From: Prevotella sp. E13-27 | GTDB lineage: Bacteria > Bacteroidota > Bacteroidia > Bacteroidales > Bacteroidaceae | Assembly: GCF_023217965.1 (NCBI RefSeq) | Contig: NZ_JALPSC010000002.1 | Location: 744,001 to 808,000 of the forward strand | Reading direction: 5' to 3' | Length of the DNA: 64,000 nt | Shown: one piece after another, positions 27,450 through 34,542 of the stretch | How positions within the stretch are numbered: the first letter of the stretch is position 1 | Layout of the letters: each line of letters begins with the position of its first letter | Translations under genes and position numbers: made by a program | Notes under the pieces: generated by a model | The model's database searches: none | Told to the model about the DNA's origin: nothing | Seen by the model: only the letters and a program-made list of their open reading frames with translations

Positions 27450-27584
27450 ATGATGGAATTTAAAAAGACAGCAGCAGAAATGCTGGAGTATTACAAGACA
27501 GAGGTGTTCGGCAAGATGGGCATCGAGATAGAGGGTCTGCAAAACAAATTTCCACGTTTCGTTCTTCATAGCTTTCTTCTTTAA
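27450..27584 (+). pseudogene. Chimeric ORF at a recombination scar (44 codons)
   Basis: From ATG 27450 the first 29 codons (beginning MMEFKKTAAEMLEYYKTEVF) look like the start of a real gene with codon use like its neighbours. At about 27534-27540 the sequence turns into the antisense of the smalltalk gene (GTCTGCAAAA shared at the joint), and the remaining 15 codons read the wrong strand of that gene. Both the unknown gene and smalltalk copy B are thus truncated at one breakpoint. Confidence 0.7.
27534..27569 (-). pseudogene. Smalltalk protein remnant, copy B
   Basis: Twelve codons (MKNETWKFVLQT) of the smalltalk gene remain on the - strand, with the same upstream sequence as copy C. The hydrophobic helix and Cys/Met tail are lost at the recombination joint with the foreign 5' gene fragment on the + strand. 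Confidence 0.8.
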
Positions 27585-27632
27585 CAACGGATTTCACGGA
27601 TTTCACGGATTTTTTTCTCGCGTTCTTTTCTA

Positions 27633-27710
27633 ACTCATCCCCCTCCCCTCGGGCGCTCGGCGCTTGCGACGCTTGGCTCGTCCAAGAATGGAAGGGGTGG
27701 GTTTTAGGTT
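27633..27710. repeat. REP-like GC-rich block before HU copy B
   Basis: A block running from CCCCTCCCCTCGGGCGCTCG to GGAAGGGGTGGG that is essentially the same as the ones at 19579-19654 and 57911-57985. Its ends are complementary (CCCC-TCCCC with GGGG-TGGG), so it can fold as a hairpin and may act as terminator for the converging HU gene. Confidence 0.75.
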
Positions 27711-28211
27711 TTAAGGCTCTTCCTCGATAGCCCCTCCGCCTGGCGTCTCATTGCCGCCGCTTCCGCTTCCCTCCTGCTCTCCGAAGGTCACCTTCGAGTT
27801 GCCTATCTTCGTGGTGAGGTTGGTGTTCTTGCGCATCATGCGTGCGGTGTAGAGGCTGTCGTTGCTCTGGTCGGCTGTGAACTTCACGCCTATGCGTGTG
27901 ATGTTCTTCGAGATATCGAAGTCCTCGTAGGTGTCAGAGCCTGTGGAGGTGGCTGCGAGATAGAGCGTGCCTATTCCGTCGAGCTTCACCTTGTAGCCCT
28001 CTGTGAGCAGCTCTGCTATGCAGCGCATCAGCTTGCGTGTCACGCCCAGCACCACGTCGTCGGTGTACAGCGTGCCGTGGCTCATGATGTGGTTGGCCAG
28101 ATCATCGGTGTCGAGTGTCTCGCGGTGGAGCACCTTGCCATAGTACTTGCCGTAGCATTTTGGCAGCTTCTCGTTAGTGTTCTTGTAAACTTTAATTGTT
28201 ACTTGTCCCAT
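27711..28211 (-). CDS. Histone-like HU family DNA-binding protein, copy B
   Basis: A 166-aa protein starting MGQVTIKVYKNTNEKLPK with the long HU-related fold (TDDLANHIMSHGTLYTDDVV, GYKVKLDGIGTLYL) and a Gly-rich, acidic tail (GSGSGGNETPGGGAIEEEP). It differs from copy C by only about three residues (Arg/His, Asp/Glu and Thr/Ser exchanges) and shares about 220 bp of upstream DNA with it, including promoter and leader. This shows a recent duplication or gene conversion between the two loci 30 kb apart. Role as for copy A. Confidence 0.9.
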   Translation of the reverse strand: MGQVTIKVYKNTNEKLPKCYGKYYGKVLHRETLDTDDLANHIMSHGTLYTDDVVLGVTRKLMRCIAELLTEGYKVKLDGIGTLYLAATSTGSDTYEDFDISKNITRIGVKFTADQSNDSLYTARMMRKNTNLTTKIGNSKVTFGEQEGSGSGGNETPGGGAIEEEP

Positions 28212-28291
28212 AATTGTGTGTTTTTAATTGTATTAGATTACCCTTGCGACCAGCTTCATCGGGTGGCCGCTTCCCGTGTGTTTTAACGATA

Positions 28292-28299
28292 CAAAGATA
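28292..28299 (-). promoter_or_regulatory. -7 element of HU copy B
   Basis: Read on the - strand this is TATCTTTG, 80 nt before the HU start; the same box and leader occur before copy C. The leader contains a GC-rich stretch (GGGTGGCCGCTTCCC). Confidence 0.6.
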
Positions 28300-28451
28300 C
28301 GAAATAATTTCCATTCCACCAAATATTTACGCAAATATTTTTAAAGAAAAAGTTTAAGAGGTGAGACCACTAACCTCTAACTAAACGCCCGGAGCGTTTA
28401 GTAAGAACTCTCCGAGCGTTTAGGCCTATCGCTTCTTAGCATGAGAAATAC

Positions 28452-28683
28452 AGAAAGTAGGAAAGTAGGAAAGTGGACATAAAGCATTTTCTGACCTACC
28501 AGAAGCGCTAATGAATACAGAAAAGAGACATTTATAGTAGAAGTTTTTTTAAAATATTATTATTACCATTATTCTTTTTTATTATTGCTATTATAATGGT
28601 GTTTTATATTATTATTCTTAATTATCTTCCTTACAAAAATACCTTAATGTCCACTTTCCTACTTTCTTACTTTCCTACTTTCT
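28452..28683. repeat. AT-rich core between inverted repeats of 8-bp units (locus B)
   Basis: The left arm (28452-28480, AGAAAGTAGGAAAGTAGGAA...) and right arm (28647-28683, ATGTCC followed by units ACTTTCCT, ACTTTCTT, ACTTTCCT) are reverse complements apart from one extra unit and one mismatch on the right. The 166-bp core is built of A/T trinucleotide-like runs. The layout matches loci A and C although the unit sequences differ. A direct copy of the left arm lies at 37123-37166. Confidence 0.8.
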
Positions 28684-28704
28684 CGTGAATAACTCACATA
28701 AAGA

Positions 28705-28735
28705 TTTGTCGTTCCAAAAATAATCACTATCTTTG
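28705..28735 (+). promoter_or_regulatory. Promoter of the type IIG restriction-modification gene
   Basis: TTTG at 28705-28708 and TATCTTTG at 28728-28735, 19 nt apart, match the Bacteroidetes consensus very well. The ATG is 87 nt downstream, leaving a sizeable leader that could hold a control site. Confidence 0.75.
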
Positions 28736-28821
28736 CAAAAAAGAAAAATGTAGACATTGTCCTATCGTCCACGTAATGCTGGCATTCAATGGTGAAGCAA
28801 AGATTATGAGATAATAAATAT

Positions 28822-31800
28822 ATGCTACTACAAAAGAATATTGTCAAGAAGAACCTTAATCTGCTTAGTGAAGAGCAGATAGCAAAACCTTGGGCTCAAT
28901 ACTCAAGCTATTTCCTGAACGAGGAAATACAAGCCAACATCCATAAAATAAAGGAAGAGCAGTTCCAAGAGGGGTTCTTGCGCGAGCTGTTTGTGAAGGT
29001 GCTGGGCTATACCATCAATCCTTCGCCCAACTATAATCTGACGACGGAACTGAAGAACGAAGTCGGTTCAAAAAAGGCCGACGGGGCCATACTGCTCGAC
29101 GGCGAGGTGATTGGCGTGATAGAACTGAAAGACCACAAGACGCCAGATTTGGCAAGCATAGAAAATCAGGCTTTCGGTTATAAGAGCAAGCACAAGGATA
29201 CTCGTCTGGTCATCATATCCAACTTTGAGAAGCTACGCCTATACATAGACAATGCGGTGGAGTATCGTGAGTGGGACATCTTTCACATGACCTACGACGA
29301 CTTCCGCGAGCTATACCTTTGTCTGGCTTGGACGCAGGTGGAGCGAGGCGTTGCCCTGCAGATGAAGAATGAGTCTGTATCTTCTGAAGACCAGATTACA
29401 AACGCACTATATAAAGACTATTCGCAGTTTAAGCGCGTGCTCTTTGCCGACATCGTGGCACAGAATCCTACACCTGAGTGTAGGGATGAGAAGGAGTGGC
29501 AACTGCTCTTGTTCAAGAAGACGCAGAAGCTGCTGGACCGTCTGCTCTTCATCTTCTTTGCCGAGGACTGCGGGCTGCTGCCGCCCAATATGATAGTACA
29601 AATTGTGGACGAATGGGAACAGCTGAAAGACCTTGACATGGATGTGTCTCTCTACGAGCGCATCAAGAAACATTTTGGCTATCTTGATACGGGCTATCAG
29701 GGTAAGAAATACGAGATATTTGCCTACAATGGTGGTCTCTTCAAACCAGATGATGTGCTCAATAGTCTCACAATTAGCGACGATATTCTTGCTGAACACA
29801 CGCGTAAACTCTCTGCCTACGACTTCGAGAGCGATGTAGATGTAAACATCTTGGGCCATATTTTCGAGAACTCACTTTCGGAAATTGAGGAAGTGACGCA
29901 GCAAATCAACAACGGCGAAGCGCCCCAGACCTCCAAACGCAAGCAGGACGGAGTGTTCTACACCCCTCAGTATATCACGAAGTATATTGTGGAGAACACC
30001 GTTGGCCGACTCTGTGCTGAGAAGAAGCAGGAGTTGAACATCGTTGAGGATGAGTATTTCTCAGACCAACGCCGCCAACTGAAAACCAAACAACGCTTGC
30101 TGGAGCAATTGCACCAGTATCGTAACTGGTTGCTCCAGATTAAAATCCTTGACCCTGCTTGCGGCAGTGGTGCTTTCCTAAATGCTGCTCTTCAATTCCT
30201 GATGACTGAACACAAGCACTTGGACGAGATGGAAGCCAAGGTGGCAGGTGCTGCCATCGTCTTCCAAGACGTGGAGAACAGCATTCTGGAGCATAACCTT
30301 TATGGTGTTGACATCAACGAAGAGAGCGTCGAGATAGCCCAGCTTGCCCTTTGGCTGCGCACCGCTAAACCTCACCGTAAGCTAAACTCGCTGAATGAAA
30401 ACATAAAGTGTGGCAACTCGCTTATCAGCGACCCAGCTATTGCTGGCGAAAAGGCATTCAATTGGCAAGAGCAGTTCCCCAAAGTATTCGAGAAAGGAGG
30501 CTTCGATGTGGTGATTGGTAATCCGCCGTATGTAAGAGCAGATAGCCCAGGCAATTCCTTGGATTTCCGCAATTATATGACATCCTGTGGTAAATGGGAA
30601 ACGTTGTCAGGAAAATGGGATTTATACATTCCCTTCCTTGAATTATCTATCAAATTGTCTAAACCAAACAGTCTTTGTTCATTCATTATTCCTGATGCCT
30701 ATTGCCATGCAGAATATGGCAAGCGGAGTCTTGAGTATATGAAGGAACATCACTTCCTTTCAATGATAGATTATTTCCCCAATATTGAGGTGTTTGAAAA
30801 TGTTGGCGTTAAGAGTGTCATTGTTAATTTCGATAAATGTGGTGTCAAATGTTTTAAGCAAAGAATACATGATGCCAACCATCAATATGTTGAAAACACA
30901 TTAGACCGTTATCCTGATAACCTGAGAATTGATGCCAAGCAAAGCCTTCTTGAAGGAAGGATAGACATGATTCCTTTAGGGAATGTTTGTTATATTACAA
31001 AAGGCATTGTAGGTAATAGCGATGAAAAACAATATAAAGGAGAGTTCCTTGTTGGTGATCTCCTTTCTGACATAAAAGATAAAGAGCATCCCAAACTTTA
31101 TTATGAAGGGAAGGATATAAGTAGTTGGAAACTATTACGCGGGCGCTATATAGAGTATGGTACAGACCGTTCACCAAGCAAGTGGAGCCGTAAGGGTTTT
31201 ACGGAAATGTTTGAAGGCTCTCCCAAGTTGGTTACGATGCGAAGTCCGGGAGCTTTTCCTCGTACATTCCTTGACATTGAAAATGGATATTTCAACGAAA
31301 GTGCCATTGGTTTTAAGCGTTGGATTGACTTAAAGGGTATTGAGAACAATAGTGTGTCAAAAGCATACAAAGACAAAGAGGAAAGAAGTAAGTTTGAAGA
31401 AGACTCAGCTAACTATTCTTATAATGCTTTGCTTGCAATCTTTAATTCATCGCTTATTAGATATGAACTTAATACGGAACGTCGTAGTAACATTCATATC
31501 TATCCAGATGATTGGAAACGTCTTGTGCTACCAAGAGTAAAGCAAGAGCAGCTGATATCTCTTGAATCTCTTGCAGAAACTATGCTCTCTCTTATATCCA
31601 AACTTCAGGACAAACGCAGTCGATTCCAGCGCAGACTAATTGATAACTTGGAAGGTGTGAAAATAACGACAGCCTTGCAGCAGTTTGACCAGATGACATT
31701 TGCTGATTTTCTGAAAGAGTTGAAGAAACAGAAGATAAACATCCCCATCAAGCAGCAAGACGAGTGGGAAGATGCCTTCAATGAGCGTGTGGCAGAATGC

Positions 31801-31908
31801 CAAGGGCTCTCGGCGCAGATAAAAGCCACAGATGAAGAGATAGATAATAAAGTGTTCGACCTCTATGGACTGACCGAGGAAGAACGCAGAATAGTGATGG
31901 ATGCATAA
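28822..31908 (+). CDS. Type IIG restriction enzyme/N6-adenine methyltransferase (Eco57I-like)
   Basis: The 1028-aa single-chain enzyme has an N-terminal PD-(D/E)xK nuclease region (about 85-125; KKADGAILL...GVIELKD), a helical connector, a gamma-class N6-adenine methyltransferase core with motif I DPACGSGAFLNAAL (about 440) and the catalytic NPPYVRAD (about 572), and a C-terminal target-recognition region of TaqI type. It would both methylate and cut DNA at one site, so no separate partner gene is needed. It lies between the inverted-repeat core of locus B and a DUF3987 gene and is likely cargo of that element. Confidence 0.93.
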   Translation: MLLQKNIVKKNLNLLSEEQIAKPWAQYSSYFLNEEIQANIHKIKEEQFQEGFLRELFVKVLGYTINPSPNYNLTTELKNEVGSKKADGAILLDGEVIGVIELKDHKTPDLASIENQAFGYKSKHKDTRLVIISNFEKLRLYIDNAVEYREWDIFHMTYDDFRELYLCLAWTQVERGVALQMKNESVSSEDQITNALYKDYSQFKRVLFADIVAQNPTPECRDEKEWQLLLFKKTQKLLDRLLFIFFAEDCGLLPPNMIVQIVDEWEQLKDLDMDVSLYERIKKHFGYLDTGYQGKKYEIFAYNGGLFKPDDVLNSLTISDDILAEHTRKLSAYDFESDVDVNILGHIFENSLSEIEEVTQQINNGEAPQTSKRKQDGVFYTPQYITKYIVENTVGRLCAEKKQELNIVEDEYFSDQRRQLKTKQRLLEQLHQYRNWLLQIKILDPACGSGAFLNAALQFLMTEHKHLDEMEAKVAGAAIVFQDVENSILEHNLYGVDINEESVEIAQLALWLRTAKPHRKLNSLNENIKCGNSLISDPAIAGEKAFNWQEQFPKVFEKGGFDVVIGNPPYVRADSPGNSLDFRNYMTSCGKWETLSGKWDLYIPFLELSIKLSKPNSLCSFIIPDAYCHAEYGKRSLEYMKEHHFLSMIDYFPNIEVFENVGVKSVIVNFDKCGVKCFKQRIHDANHQYVENTLDRYPDNLRIDAKQSLLEGRIDMIPLGNVCYITKGIVGNSDEKQYKGEFLVGDLLSDIKDKEHPKLYYEGKDISSWKLLRGRYIEYGTDRSPSKWSRKGFTEMFEGSPKLVTMRSPGAFPRTFLDIENGYFNESAIGFKRWIDLKGIENNSVSKAYKDKEERSKFEEDSANYSYNALLAIFNSSLIRYELNTERRSNIHIYPDDWKRLVLPRVKQEQLISLESLAETMLSLISKLQDKRSRFQRRLIDNLEGVKITTALQQFDQMTFADFLKELKKQKINIPIKQQDEWEDAFNERVAECQGLSAQIKATDEEIDNKVFDLYGLTEEERRIVMDA

Positions 31909-31929
31909 CGTAATTTTACCAAGATTATA

Positions 31930-33270
31930 ATGGACTACATAAATATACCCCGCACACTAATATACAAAGAACGCACTGATTTGAAAGATTTTGGTGTGAA
32001 AGAACCAGGGACAATGAATCATCTGCTCTTTTCAAATCTGAAAGATTTATTCAAGTCTACAGATAGGTTAAAAGAGTTAATACTTCGATGCTTTAACAAT
32101 GCCTATTATATATGTACAATAATACCTTTTGAGGACTTCCCTGAGACGCAGGTTGCAGAATATGAAAAACTGCTACTAAAAGATGACCCTTACGATTGCG
32201 AAGAGGTTTGTGCTGTATCAATGGCAATGGTATGTAAGTTGCTCCCAGCTAGTGATACTAGATGGATGCCAGAGAATAGCGATTTGATAGAACAAATACG
32301 CTATAGATTCACTCACTATCAGTGGATGAATAGTGGTGCTCGCAATAGTTTTGAATTTATGGAGGAAAAACATAATACAGATGTACTAATCATTCCTCCA
32401 AGCGAATTTGCTCCGCGTGATATTGTTGAAGCCATAGAGGAGTTTGGAAATGACCAACCGCATCTATTAGTGCAGGGTATAGAGTATATTTGTGAGAGAC
32501 TTGCCTGTATAGATGACTTACGAAGAAGAATGTATGGGACAGATTTGGCTATAGCTCATTTAAAAGGTTTCCTTCAAGAAACATACGCAGACTATTGCTA
32601 CGACCCTAAAAAAAAGAAGTTCATGTCATTAGGGCCAGGAGAAGGTTACGACATAAATTATATAGATAGTATGTTGAATGAAATCAATCCTATCAAAGAG
32701 GCCATTAAATACATTACAGAACACTACCCGACTAAGGAAGAGAATACATCTCAGGAGGAAACTGTTGAAACTCCTCAGACACTAGAAACTGAGGTTCTTC
32801 AGAAAACAATAGGGAAACTGGAGTCGAAACATCAAGAGCGATCAACTTCCGAGACAACACAACTACAAGCTAGCATCAAAGAATTGCAAAATGCACTGAA
32901 TGAAGAGAAGGCAAAGAATGCAAGGCTTGAAGAGGAAAAGGCAATACTTTGCGAACCTGTAAAAGAGCTGACTGCCACACAGAACATACGATTGGCATTC
33001 GCTCTACAACTGTTACATGCAGCGGGATTAGCAGACTTTAAATCACTCAAAGCCAACCGTCAACTAACAAAAGTGGCTCAACTATTGAGCCTTTTGCTTG
33101 ACATACGCAGTACCAATAAAAAGAATGGTCCGGCGCACACCTGTATGAAGTGGCTCACTTTTAGAGAGTATGTAACAAGCACGAATACGGAACAAATTAT
33201 AGAGCTCAATAAACTGTTTGCAGAATTGGATTTGAGCATTGCCCTGAGCTTAGAAAACCCTGCAGTATAA
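31930..33270 (+). CDS. Unknown protein with central coiled coil (446 aa)
   Basis: It starts 21 nt after the type IIG gene. The N-terminal half (1-260) is mixed helical with no recognised fold, residues about 280-350 form a Glu/Gln/Lys-rich coiled coil, and the C-terminal 100 residues are helical (SLKANRQLTKVAQLLSLLLDI, then a Trp-containing end). The general layout, coiled coil before a compact helical C-terminus, resembles the protein at 62582-63403 in the other element, but sequence identity by eye is weak. Function unknown. Confidence 0.7.
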   Translation: MDYINIPRTLIYKERTDLKDFGVKEPGTMNHLLFSNLKDLFKSTDRLKELILRCFNNAYYICTIIPFEDFPETQVAEYEKLLLKDDPYDCEEVCAVSMAMVCKLLPASDTRWMPENSDLIEQIRYRFTHYQWMNSGARNSFEFMEEKHNTDVLIIPPSEFAPRDIVEAIEEFGNDQPHLLVQGIEYICERLACIDDLRRRMYGTDLAIAHLKGFLQETYADYCYDPKKKKFMSLGPGEGYDINYIDSMLNEINPIKEAIKYITEHYPTKEENTSQEETVETPQTLETEVLQKTIGKLESKHQERSTSETTQLQASIKELQNALNEEKAKNARLEEEKAILCEPVKELTATQNIRLAFALQLLHAAGLADFKSLKANRQLTKVAQLLSLLLDIRSTNKKNGPAHTCMKWLTFREYVTSTNTEQIIELNKLFAELDLSIALSLENPAV

Positions 33271-33606
33271 AGGTGTGACAAGGTGTCACAGGGGAGAATT
33301 GTCAGGGAGAACTTGACAATTTGTCGGGGAGTATAAATAATTTTTGAGGGGAGATTTTTCTCCCCCTAGTTTGTTTATGGGGGAGAATATTAGATTGGTA
33401 TAAATTGCATGCCATTTGCACTTTTGCACTGTGAACGTTAGGTCTCGCAGTGCATTTTGTGTTTGTGCTGATCTGGAGGCAAATCTTCATATATAAAACA
33501 TACATATGTAAAGGGAAAATATCTGAGCACAGGTCCCGACAGCTGCTGAAAATCGCCTATGGTGGCTGGAGTGCAAGGCATTAACAACGTAAACCGCAAA
33601 TTAAAT
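33271..33606. other. Intergenic region with hairpin GGGGAGA-TTTT-TCTCCCC
   Basis: The 336-nt gap contains a stable hairpin at 33348-33365 (GGGGAGA with TCTCCCC) with no clean T-run after it, a repeated GTGACAAGGTGTCACA near its start that is itself a short palindrome, and a TTTGCACTTTTG stretch at about 33415-33427 that could be a promoter. No gene is supported here. Confidence 0.5.
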
Positions 33607-33978
33607 ATGAAAAAGCGAGATTTACAAAAGCGCTGCAAAAATGCAAAATGCAGCGAAAGTAGTGAACTGAAGATGATAATCTTCGACCACAGCTGGGAGA
33701 TGAGTAAGTTTGCTCCCGATTCGTTTGCCACATCAATATTGTCGATGTGCGTACCGGATTGGATTCCCTCTACGTTGTATTTCGAAATGATTGACAGCCT
33801 GCGCGGGTTCACCGAAGACATGGCTCTAATCATTGTCGATAATTTGATAGACTGTATGAGCGGTCTTGGACTCCACGTCACTGGCTTTGCCCATGTTGAC
33901 GACCTCTTGGGACATTTTTATGCCAAAATTCTGATGTGCGCTTTCAAACAGGGTATTCATCTTAAATATCCTATCTAA
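33607..33978 (+). CDS. Unknown small protein upstream of the DUF3987 gene (123 aa)
   Basis: The ATG at 33607 (MKKRDLQKRCKNAKC) follows an A-rich stretch and is preferred over an ATG 48 nt upstream. The protein has a basic N-terminus and a hydrophobic-helical middle and C-terminal part (SFATSILSMCVPDWIPS...GHFYAKILMCAF). No family is recognised. It is the first of three co-directional genes leading to the large replication-type protein. Confidence 0.55.
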   Translation: MKKRDLQKRCKNAKCSESSELKMIIFDHSWEMSKFAPDSFATSILSMCVPDWIPSTLYFEMIDSLRGFTEDMALIIVDNLIDCMSGLGLHVTGFAHVDDLLGHFYAKILMCAFKQGIHLKYPI

Positions 33979-33984
33979 GCGAAC

Positions 33985-34016
33985 GTGGGGCACGAAGTGC
34001 CTACTTGGTGCCCCAC
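33985..34016 (+). promoter_or_regulatory. Intergenic hairpin GTGGGGCAC/GTGCCCCAC
   Basis: A perfect 9-bp stem (33985-33993 with 34008-34016) with a 14-nt loop sits between two genes of the element, 22 nt before the next ATG. The following sequence is AT-rich but lacks a T-run, so mRNA processing or translational control is as likely as termination. Confidence 0.55.
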
Positions 34017-34038
34017 ATTAATAAAATACAAAACAACA

Positions 34039-34542
34039 ATGGTTACTGATAGTAAAAAGAAAATCAGGGTTCGCGGCACAGGATGCTTCGACCCTTCGGA
34101 TAACTCGTTTGGATTTACGCCGTTCAACGAGGCACCATCGAGTCAACAAAATGTTAAGACTTGCGCTGGCGGTGGCAAGCGCTGGGTGACAACAGGCTCT
34201 GACCCTTCGAAGATGATAACTCTGAAAAGCAAAGAGAGCTCTGCCGACCAGTATGCTGACTTCGTTAGTCAGTTTAAAGCACTCACCAAAGACCTGAAAC
34301 CCAAGAAGCCCCAACAGCTGCCCGACAGTCTGCGCGTGGTAAACGAGCAGGGGCTGGAGTGCTGGCTCGACGAGGAGAAGACTGAAATGACCTTCACAGG
34401 CAAAATAGACCTCTCACGTCACAGCCGCGACTGGCAGGCTGAAGTACTCAAGCAGGTGCAGCTGATAGTAAGAAGACTGCCTGCAAGCGAACGTTTCAAT
34501 AAAGTAATAAACAGTATTAAAAATAGGAGTTTAGAAAAATGA
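34039..34542 (+). CDS. Unknown basic protein coupled to the DUF3987 gene (167 aa)
   Basis: From ATG 34039 (MVTDSKKKIRVRGTGCFDP) the protein is 167 aa; an upstream ATG at 33985 lies inside the hairpin and is unlikely. It is basic, with a disordered-looking N-terminal half and a compact C-terminal part (about 105-165) ending in a basic helix (VQLIVRRLPASERFNKVINS). Its stop overlaps the start of the DUF3987 gene (ATGA), so the two are translationally coupled. It may be an accessory DNA-binding or loading protein; this is inference. Confidence 0.6.
   Translation: MVTDSKKKIRVRGTGCFDPSDNSFGFTPFNEAPSSQQNVKTCAGGGKRWVTTGSDPSKMITLKSKESSADQYADFVSQFKALTKDLKPKKPQQLPDSLRVVNEQGLECWLDEEKTEMTFTGKIDLSRHSRDWQAEVLKQVQLIVRRLPASERFNKVINSIKNRSLEK

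Noticed and set aside
33415..33427. Promoter for the small gene at 33607
   Set aside because: TTTGCACTTTTG only partly fits the -7 consensus and lies about 180 nt from the start; not supported well enough for a feature of its own.
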